DNA of 64,000 nucleotides from contig NC_081810.1 of assembly GCF_030704535.1 (NCBI RefSeq), forward strand, positions 6,047,501-6,111,500, in the 5' to 3' direction. The notes beneath the pieces are model-generated. The model made no database searches. It was not told the origin of the DNA and saw only the letters and a program-made list of their open reading frames with translations. The position numbers and the translations under genes are program-made. This DNA comes from Vitis vinifera. Taxonomy: Eukaryota; Streptophyta; Magnoliopsida; Vitales; Vitaceae. The first letter of the stretch is position 1; each line of letters starts with the position of its first letter. This document shows positions 56,056 through 64,000 of the stretch, in pieces.

Positions 56056-58425
56056 TCACCAGTAATCCCCACAAGAACAGCAGCCCTGCTTGAAGTGGTG
56101 AAACCTATAATTGTCCTTCAATACTATATAGCGGTCTGTAATTCTTGAGATATACTTCATAGTTGAATAGCAATCCAAGCAGACACGAAGGTTCTTCAAA
56201 ACACGAATTGGTTTTCCAGGAGGCAAGCTTAAAAGGCCAAAACAAACTGCAAGCTTTTCGCTGTGATATAAGATCAGTTGCTCCTTTGGCTGTCTTGATT
56301 CCGGGTGAAGGACTGTTGTTGTAGGAGGGGAATACCCAATGTCTTGTATCTGTCTCACTAGCTGCTTCAGCTTCTCATATACTTTTGGCATTTCAGGGTG
56401 TGCTTTATCATGGGAAAAGAATTTGTACATCTTGTTGTTTACTTCAATCCAGCTACATCCCGGTTCTTTTGAAATTTCCTTCTGTTCCATTAACCTTCTC
56501 TGATTCTCAGCATCAGCCCATCTCCCTACTTCAGCATACATGTTTGAAAGGGTGACATAAACGGTTGCATCATTTGGTTCTAAGTCTAGTATCTTCTCAG
56601 CCACATATTCTGCCATTTGAAGGTTACTGTTGTATCGGCAAGCTGCAAGCAAGGGTCTCCATATTGAAGCAGTAGGCTTCATTGTCAATTTCTTGATGAA
56701 GTCTAGTGCATTTTCTAGTTGCCCAGCTCTACCCAGTATGTCAACCATGCAGCTGCAGTGCGTCTCCTCTGGTTGGATGCTGTAATCTTGCACCATGGAT
56801 TTAAAGAACTCTTGGCCCTCTTGAACTAAGCCAGAGTGGCTACAGGCAGAAAGAACTGTGAGGAAAGTTGCACTGGTAGGCTTGTTTCCTTCTTCAATCA
56901 TCTTCCTGAGCAAGAATATAGCTTTCCATGGATCCCCATTTTGTGAGTAGGCTTTAATAATTGAATTCCAGGATACCACATCTGCATCTGAGATCTGAGT
57001 GAAAACCTGCACTGCATTTTCTAAACTGCCACACTGTGTATATGCTTCTATTAATGAGCTTGCCACATGCAAGTTCGACTCAACGTTGGATTTTATTAGC
57101 CGAGAATGGATCTGCACAGTAGTTGCAAGTGATGGAAAAGAAGAACAAGCCTTAAAGATATTTGAATAGGTGAATTCATTACATGCAACATCTTCTTTAA
57201 CCATTCTGCAAAATGCTTCCATTGCCTTCTCGATCTTTTCATTGAGGACGTACCCTGCTATTAGAGCATTCCATGACACATTAGATGCTGCCCTCCCCAT
57301 CTGTTTGAACTGGTTCTCTGCTTCATCCATTTCCCCAAGTCCTGAATACATGTCTATAATGGCAGTCCCCACAAAGACACCAGATGCCATGCCCTTTTTA
57401 ATGACTTGGGTATGAAACATACGGCCATCAATGAAATCCTTCACACAACCACAAGATGCTAGAACAATTGAAAAAGTGAACTCATTTGGCTCAATCCCAC
57501 TTTCTCTCATCATGCTGAACTGCTTCAGTGCCTTCTTGAAGTCACCATGCTGGTAAAACCCATTTATGCTTGCAGTCCAAGAGATAATATTCCTTTGCCC
57601 AAGATTCTCAAACACAATCTCAGCCTCTTCCATCATCCCACACTTGCTATACAGTGTCAAAAGTGCATTGCCCACTGCTGTTTCAGATAAATACTGCATC
57701 TTCACAACATGGGCATGAAGCTGTTTTCCTTCTTGGATCGCTGAAATAGTCCCACAAACTGCTAGCATGGTTGAATACGTGTAATGGTTTGGCCGAGTAC
57801 CCATATTCCCAATTTGCATGAAGACTTGAAAAGCTTGAACAAAGAAACCATTCCTTGCATAAGCAGAAATCAAGCAATTACATGTAGCAGCATCCAAACT
57901 AGTCATCTTATCATATACTCTCACCGCACTGTCCACTTCTCCGCATTTGGCATACATGTCAATAAGACTAGTACACACAAACTCATCACTACCAAGTCCA
58001 ATTTTCACCACAAAACAATGCCATCTTCTGCCAAGTTCAACACACCCTTCACGGCCACAAAAGCTTAAAGCACTAAACACATATTGCCTATGTGGAAAAC
58101 CACCACCAAACTCAACATGGGGAGTCTCATTTCTTGTGAAAAAACCAGCTTCTTTCACACCCTCTTCAGGATCATCCGTACACCCACTGCGATGGGACTC
58201 AGTAATTGAAACACCTATCCGTTTGGGAGTTTTTTCAAACAGTATACAAGCATTGTTTAAATCCACCCATCCTCCGACAACATTCCCCTTCGACATACAC
58301 CCTTTATAAGGACCTGACGCAGAGATTATTGGGTTGATGTTCTTTTGAAGATCAACAGCGATACAGCCAGGAAGTAAAGAACAGGTAGGCCAGCTGCTGC
58401 TATAACACTTCAGTGGTGAAGCCAT
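56056..58425 (-). CDS. PLS-class pentatricopeptide repeat protein with DYW domain
   Basis: An intronless frame of 789 aa; start ATG at 58,425 (an in-frame GTG lies 9 bases upstream). About 15 PLS-type PPR motifs (ALSFCGREGCVELGR, SLIDMYAKCGEVDSAVRVYD, NALLTLYSKCGMMEEAEIVF and others) lead into E/E+ (CMVDILGRAGQLENA, YVTLSNMYAEVGRW, GCSWIEVNNKMY) and a full DYW domain ending CSCGDYW. The deaminase-like zinc motifs are HSEKLA and CLDC. The residue after the CxxC, usually His (CGDCH), is Tyr here (CLDCYSTMK). Members edit cytidines in plastid or mitochondrial transcripts; no strong transit prediction was made. Neighbouring PPR-E gene follows on the same strand. Confidence 0.92.
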   Translation of the reverse strand: MASPLKCYSSSWPTCSLLPGCIAVDLQKNINPIISASGPYKGCMSKGNVVGGWVDLNNACILFEKTPKRIGVSITESHRSGCTDDPEEGVKEAGFFTRNETPHVEFGGGFPHRQYVFSALSFCGREGCVELGRRWHCFVVKIGLGSDEFVCTSLIDMYAKCGEVDSAVRVYDKMTSLDAATCNCLISAYARNGFFVQAFQVFMQIGNMGTRPNHYTYSTMLAVCGTISAIQEGKQLHAHVVKMQYLSETAVGNALLTLYSKCGMMEEAEIVFENLGQRNIISWTASINGFYQHGDFKKALKQFSMMRESGIEPNEFTFSIVLASCGCVKDFIDGRMFHTQVIKKGMASGVFVGTAIIDMYSGLGEMDEAENQFKQMGRAASNVSWNALIAGYVLNEKIEKAMEAFCRMVKEDVACNEFTYSNIFKACSSFPSLATTVQIHSRLIKSNVESNLHVASSLIEAYTQCGSLENAVQVFTQISDADVVSWNSIIKAYSQNGDPWKAIFLLRKMIEEGNKPTSATFLTVLSACSHSGLVQEGQEFFKSMVQDYSIQPEETHCSCMVDILGRAGQLENALDFIKKLTMKPTASIWRPLLAACRYNSNLQMAEYVAEKILDLEPNDATVYVTLSNMYAEVGRWADAENQRRLMEQKEISKEPGCSWIEVNNKMYKFFSHDKAHPEMPKVYEKLKQLVRQIQDIGYSPPTTTVLHPESRQPKEQLILYHSEKLAVCFGLLSLPPGKPIRVLKNLRVCLDCYSTMKYISRITDRYIVLKDNYRFHHFKQGCCSCGDYW

Positions 58426-59276
58426 GCCACCCACCTGATCAAACCAGTAGTCTTTTGCGAGAAAAATGGAACTCTCTTAATAGGTTGCAAATTTTGCTTG
58501 GAAAAATTTACCAAATTTTCTTCTTCCACTGCCCTTTAGAATTTTTGGGCCGTTGCCGTTTGGCCATGTATCACTTTATGTGGCGAAAAATTGTATAAAA
58601 ATATAATTATATTCAAAAAAAAAATTATGCCAAATGAAGTTTGATTTAATTTTCTAATATTTTTAAATATTATAATTTTTATACTAAGAAGTTTTGAGTT
58701 TTGATTTTTTTTAAAATAATAATAAATTTTATTTATTCATTTGAAATTTATTTGCTTAATAAAAAAAAATTTAAAATAAACATGTATAATTTTTTTTAAA
58801 AAAATCAGATTTAAAATTTTATATTTTATAATTATAAATTTTTTTCTTTTGTTTTTCAAAATTATTGAAAACAACTGAAAATAAAAAAAAAAATCGTATG
58901 TTGTTATGAATTTTTTAAAATAATTTTTTATTTTTAAAAACAAAAATTTGTTTTTAAATTATAAAACAGATTGTACCTTTTTGTTTTTTGGTTTTAAAAA
59001 TGATAAATAAAACTAGGCCTTTTTCCTTTTTCTTTTTTTTTTCTTTTTTTCTAAAAAGCTATTTTATTTTATGGCATTTTCAAATAATTATTTAATTATT
59101 TTGTACTTAATTTTAATTTATAAAACACTGCTAACTGTAAAAGACCGTGGAGTTGGGAACCGCAATATGCTATGTAAAAGCACAGCCACTCGTGGGAAGA
59201 AGATGGAGAAGACGGAGAAGAAGAAACCAGAAACGTAATCCAAACGCCATGAAATGAGATTATAAAACACCACCTC
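58426..59276. promoter_or_regulatory. Bidirectional promoter region between the DYW-PPR and DnaJ genes
   Basis: 850 bp of AT-rich sequence between divergent starts. T-runs and A-runs dominate; no specific regulatory motif was recognised. Confidence 0.4.
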
Positions 59277-62197
59277 ATGAACATGCATGGAATCACTCTT
59301 CCCTTAGCCCTGCAGCTCCATTTTTCTCCTCCTCTTTTCTACCTACAAAATCTACCCAAATCTTCATTACCCATTTCCAGAATTGCCTCTGCACCCCATT
59401 TCAATCCTCTCTTTTTCACTCCAAATCGCAGAAACAATGGTAAGAATAAGAGGAGGAATAGTACTCTTTTGAAGGCGAGTCGCAGAGAGTCTCCGTATGA
59501 GGTGTTGGGGGTTTCTCCTTCTGCTAGTCCTGATCAGATCAAGAGGGCTTATCGGAAACTCGCTTTGAAGTATCATCCCGATGTCAATAAAGAGGTATTC
59601 TTTTGATACAAATTAGAGAAATTTGATATGGGTGTTTCTTGTTTTTAACTTACGGTTCGTTTTCTTGAATTATAATGAAACCAATTTGGATCTTCCAGCT
59701 TTTCATGTCTGCAGAAGTGAGTTACATTTTTGGATCGTGTGAAATCCAGTGACGTTTTTTTAACTCTGATTGATTCCATCAACCCTCAATAGCAGTGAAA
59801 AACTTGAGGAAAATTAAAGGAAATCATCTATAATTAGGATGAACTCCAATTTTGTGTTTGTGGTATGTGGAGAGGGTTAGAGCTGTGGGTACCCAAAAAT
59901 GGGTAATCTACTATTTCATTGGGGACCGGATAATATTGAAAATACATGCCTTTCCATGACCCAGTATAACCAACTGAAATTCTCTCAAACAAATTAAAAG
60001 AAACTCAAATTCGTTGATTTGCTGCAATCATTGCCTAGATCACATTTTCTTTTATAGCTTCCTTATTTCTCTGGAACATTCTTCTTTGTTTTCTAGCTTG
60101 CCAGGAATTTGTAGCATAATTGATGGGCATGTACCTCATTCACAAGGGTTGTTCTTTATGTGGCTAATCTTCAATCTTTATGTTCTTTAGGCAGCCACCT
60201 GGGGAAAGCAATCTTGCTTTCCATAGTGATTACTTATATCCTACTCAAAGTTCCTTCTTTCTTTTTGTTGTGATTGTGTAAAGCTCAAAGGTTCTACATG
60301 CCTCGGTTCATGTGGTGTTCCTGACCTAACAGCATGTTAGTATGTAGTATACTAGTATGTCAAGCAAAGCACCTGTAATGAAGTTGCATCCCTAATGGAG
60401 TTCTTAGCACCCATGCATGTAAGAACCATGAGCCCATCTTTGCAAGAAGGGAAAACATATTGATTTTTCTTTACAGTGAACATACATGAGAAATTTAATG
60501 GATGAAACAAAAGTTCCAAGTGCAGTTTTATCAATTTTCTTATCATGTGTTTGATGCAAAGGCTCGATGCACTTCACTTTGTATGCTATACTTGCTATAT
60601 CTGGGATCTGTTTATTCCTTTCCAAGGCCTTCTTCATAGCTTGTGTGAACAAATGGTAGAATGAAATCAATATTGCATAACCTGAATCTGTTTCTTCCCT
60701 GTTTTCCTTTCTGAATCTCAGGGCTTTAGTTTTCTGTAAATGTTTTGAGTATCTCAAAGTTTTTGGTTTACAGGCAAATGCACAGGAGAAATTTATGAGG
60801 ATAAAGCATGCATACAATGCATTGATGAACTCTGAATCTCGGAGGAAATATGACTCTGGAAGTCGTGCATCCAACTATACCTATTCTAATGCCGAAAGAA
60901 ACCAAAGCAGGGATACCCAAGAAGAAGAGTTCTATGGATTTGGTAAAAACTTTTGCCCCTGAAATCCATTTGTTCTTATATTCTTATTGTATTTATGCCT
61001 TTACATGTGATGGGTGTCCATCTACTTCAATGCTTACTCCTTTAAATAGTATATTGATGATTTTAAGGTAGCTGCCTTTAGACGAGAATTGCTTCCTGCC
61101 AAATCGACAGAGAGCATGGGACTGACATGCTTTTAGTTGTGTAGTTAAATAAAAACATCTATGGCTCAGTGACCAAGTAGATTCTGCTAACTATGCTACA
61201 AATCATTTCCATTTGGAATACTGATAACAGTGCCTGGAAGAACCTGAAATGTTTGGATGACCAAATCAGACCAATTTATCACAAAGGAAAATTCCCAGAT
61301 CAAATCAATTGACTGGGTAGTTGCGTCCTTCTATGTTAAATGCACATTCAAATGGTTCATTGTTAGGCTCTGGTGTCTATGGCATTGGTAGCTTTAGTTT
61401 TCCCATTGCTCATTCATATTCCAACTGTGTATTTATCCCCAAATATGCTGATGGAGAGATTCTTTCCTCATTCTTCAGTGCATCTTACCCTTGCTTATGA
61501 GTGAGGTATTTTTGTATGTTCTTATACTTAACCCCTTTATGCTGCAGGTAATTTTGTGAGGGATGTTCAAATGACAGTAGGTAGATATGTCCTCCCATGA
61601 TACAATGCAAGAGCAATTAAGTTGCATCATTTCAAATCTTTACAGGCGCTGTTTTGTTTTTCTTTTTTTCATACGGAGATCACTACCTGCTCTGTTCTAG
61701 TGCTTAAGCATGGCTTTGATGTTACAGAGGACTTCTTTAGGGATCTTCAAGAAGAATTCCGGAACTGGGAAGCCAGTGCTGCTTCACAAGGGAAGCCAAA
61801 GAGCCTGTGGGAGGAATTAGCGGTGAGATGTTAATGTCTTTTATCGTTTCACTTTATATGAAACCAAATAATTATGTGCAAGTGTTTTGGTTTGTTTTGA
61901 AACTCACAAGGGAAAGGATTTGAGGATAAAACCACCTCACTTGTAAAATCTGCATTTTAACAGGAAATTGGTGAAGAGTTTGTGGAATTTTTAGAGAAAG
62001 AGCTCAACATCACTGACTCGGAAGTTGAAGCAGAGGAATATGGAGGGTCTCAGAAGGCAAATCCATTTACAAGTTCTGAAACAGGGACGACAGGAGGTGG
62101 TGGTCAAAGTAAAGGCGGTCAAGGGAGCAGCATTGAAGAAAATATTGATGAGATCGAAGCTACTCTTGCTAAGTTGAAAAAGGAATTGGGCCTATAG
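59277..62197 (+). CDS. J-domain (DnaJ-like) chaperone co-factor, probably plastidial
   Basis: Five exons: 59277-59594, 60774-60942, 61548-61580, 61728-61822, 61964-62197; GT-AG introns with compatible phases, 282 aa. The start ATG is at 59,277 (another Met two codons on). Residues 1-65 or so are hydrophobic/basic and Ser/Pro-rich with few acids, like a plastid transit peptide. The J domain follows ([32 protein letters not shown], then [12 protein letters not shown] and SRRKYDSG), with the HPD motif that stimulates Hsp70 ATPase intact. The C-terminus has [36 protein letters not shown] and a final [14 protein letters not shown] coiled segment. It resembles the protein I recall as Arabidopsis At5g59610. 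Exon 3 is only 33 bp, so its boundaries are the least certain. Confidence 0.88.
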
Positions 62198-63400
62198 GAG
62201 GAAATGCAGCTGCATTAAATCCTTAGAAGATATAAATCCGAAAGACAAGTTCTTTGTCGTGTTGGAATGAGTAGAAAAATGGCTGATTAGTGGAAATCCA
62301 GCTTACATAACTATAGTCCAATTCTTTGAAGGCCTCATTCATCACAGAGAAGAGTTATGAATGAAGGTTCTCTCAGCTGTAAGTCATTGAAGCACAAAAG
62401 CATGAAGTAATCATCACTTAAGATATGGGCTTATACATCTGTTTTCCTCTGTAAACAAAGCTCTCCATCACCTACGATTGAATCCTTGACGATTTCCATT
62501 GGGGTCTCTGTCCTTTCAAGCATCAGTCTTTCTGCGAACAATGTCGACGAATTCTCTGTGCAGCACTCTGATGATCTGTATTGAATTATTCATCCTTTCC
62601 TACCAATAAATGGCTTGAGCTTGGTTCCAAACTTTTCGGTTTACCTGGTATTTTCATTCCTTTTTGTTGTCACTTGCAATGAGGCCCGGATTCATGCAGG
62701 AGCAAGAATTTCCAGTAACACTCCTCTGCATTTTCTCCTCTACTTCTGCTACACACTGAGAGCTATCAAAATAATTGGTTCTGGCCCTTCCCGAGGAATA
62801 TGGATCTCCATTTTTACTTGAGCTATCTGCCTGCCGAGAGCTGGGTTTGCCTCCCGTTAGGGGTCCTAGGCATCAGGAAAATGTATGCGTATTTTTATGG
62901 ATTTAATCTATCTCTTCGTTTTGCCTTTCAAGAAAAAGCTTTATGAGAAAAATAAGAATCTAGGGGGGGAAAGAAATGGATAATGCTCACAGGCAGTGTG
63001 ACTTTTTCATACCAAATGAGGTGCAAATAATAACAAAGTAAAATGAAGAAGTTATAATTTCCTGACTAACAGAAAGGTTACAGAAATTTCTAATTTCCAT
63101 CACACAGAATTTGAGTTTCACTAATGAAAATAAAGGCTTTCTTACACAAAATATAACAGGTTGGATCATCCCGAATCACAATCCCCCATAAAATCTAGTC
63201 CTTACAGAGCCAGAAAATAATGTAACACAACATATAGAAAATATTATTTCCCTAGAATTAGAACAAATAACTAGTTCTAATTTCTAAGTAACTCAAAAAA
63301 ACACAAGATCCAGGAAAACCCCAAGAGTTATTCCGATGCCTAATGGCGTTAATACACTAAGCATTAACGTACTAGGCAAAGCATTGAACCTACAAATCTT
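62198..63400. other. Convergent spacer between DnaJ and TOC75
   Basis: The 3' UTRs of both genes probably occupy the edges. No gene was recognised in the middle. Confidence 0.5.
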
Positions 63401-64000
63401 TCAAAATCTCTCTCCAAACCGGAAAAATACTGCACCAGTACCAGAGTTATGATCAACAGCATACTCAGCTCGTACAAGACCTAGCTTGGCACCAACACCA
63501 TAAGAGGAACCATAACCCATTCTCCGGTAGACTTCAGTTGGGTTCCCCTTTACATCCTTTGAACTTCCTAGATCATTTCCGTGTTCTGCAAACGCATACA
63601 CGTGTGTATTTCTTACAGGTATTCGTAGCTCAGCTGCCACCTGCATATGGCATTGGAAACAGGGTGTCAAATGTTTATTCTACAGCAACAAAATCATAAG
63701 CATGACCATCTTGATGAAATGTTAGCATATTTGCAACAACCCTAGCTTTTGCAATGTTCATTGAATGTGATGCTCATCTCCAGTAAGTCCTACCTCAAGG
63801 ATATTTCTAGCAGCACCCAATTCACCCATATTGTAACCTCTCACAGAATAAGGCCCTCCAAGTGCAAAAGCATCATAGCTTGGAAGGTCACCAACACAAC
63901 CACCATAGTGGCCATGAAGCACTAGCACTGGTGGTGGTGGTTTACCAGCACCTTCCTCTACTTGCTTCAACTGGATAAATCGGGTCAATGTAAGCTGGTG
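63401..64000 (-). CDS. TOC75: TOC75, chloroplast outer-envelope import channel, C-terminal part (gene cut by window edge)
   Basis: The last exon is 63640-63401 (79 codons plus stop) and the next exon upstream runs from beyond 64000 down to 63794; the intron 63,793-63,641 has GT-AG ends. The joined sequence contains LVLHGHYGGCVGDLPSYDAF, LGGPYSVRGYNMGELGAARN, VYAFAEHGNDLGSSKDVKGN, and ends GAVFFRFGERF. These are the C-terminal beta-strands of the Omp85-type barrel, including the VRGY signature. TOC75 forms the preprotein channel of the TOC complex in the chloroplast outer envelope. The motifs fit TOC75-III better than OEP80. The N-terminal transit region and POTRA domains lie outside the window. 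Confidence 0.93.

Overview
This window is nuclear DNA of a flowering plant, most probably a core eudicot close to grapevine (Vitis). That is inferred from the large AT-rich spacers, the multi-exon genes with GT-AG introns, the plant-only families (LUX, PPR-DYW, TOC75, zinc-ribbon RING) and the style of the LINE, hAT and LTR debris. No species-specific marker was checked.

Layout: (1) 1-116, minus strand: first 38 codons of a zinc-ribbon RING-H2 E3 ligase (RDUF type). (2) About 117-9,860: gene-free AT-rich spacer with MITE-like repeats. (3) 10,382-26,087, plus: a nine-exon Pumilio gene (about 1,065 aa, eight PUF repeats) with a leader full of uORFs and introns loaded with LINE, TIR and SINE-like insertions, including a 4.5 kb decayed LINE in intron 4. 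(4) 27,866-28,485, minus: a two-exon gene for a small, probably plastid, single-span membrane protein of unknown function. (5) About 29,410-44,890: a nested transposon complex. Two roughly 500-bp inverted terminal repeats enclose long arrays of a composite repeat of about 0.3 kb, which run in opposite orientations on the two sides. Inserted into it are an LTR unit (33,706-41,020) with a captured CCCH zinc-finger fragment, a hAT element inside that unit (35,587-38,650, exact 8-bp target duplication), and a second short hAT-like element (43,256-44,181, exact 8-bp target duplication) carrying a piece of a delta-8 sphingolipid desaturase gene. (6) 46,071-47,006, plus: an intronless LUX ARRHYTHMO/PCL1-type GARP factor with evening-element-like and GATTCG sites upstream. 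(7) 47,007-54,269: spacer with an old LINE relic. (8) 54,270-58,425, minus: two PPR genes, E type then DYW type, 148 bp apart. (9) 59,277-62,197, plus: a five-exon J-domain protein, probably plastidial. (10) 63,401 to the edge, minus: the 3' end of TOC75.

The gene order (RDUF-like, LUX, PPR, DnaJ, TOC75) matches two Arabidopsis segments as I remember them: At3g46620-At3g46740 and At5g59550-At5g59610. The host genes look intact. The main unusual content is the nested, gene-fragment-carrying transposon complex between the small plastid gene and LUX.
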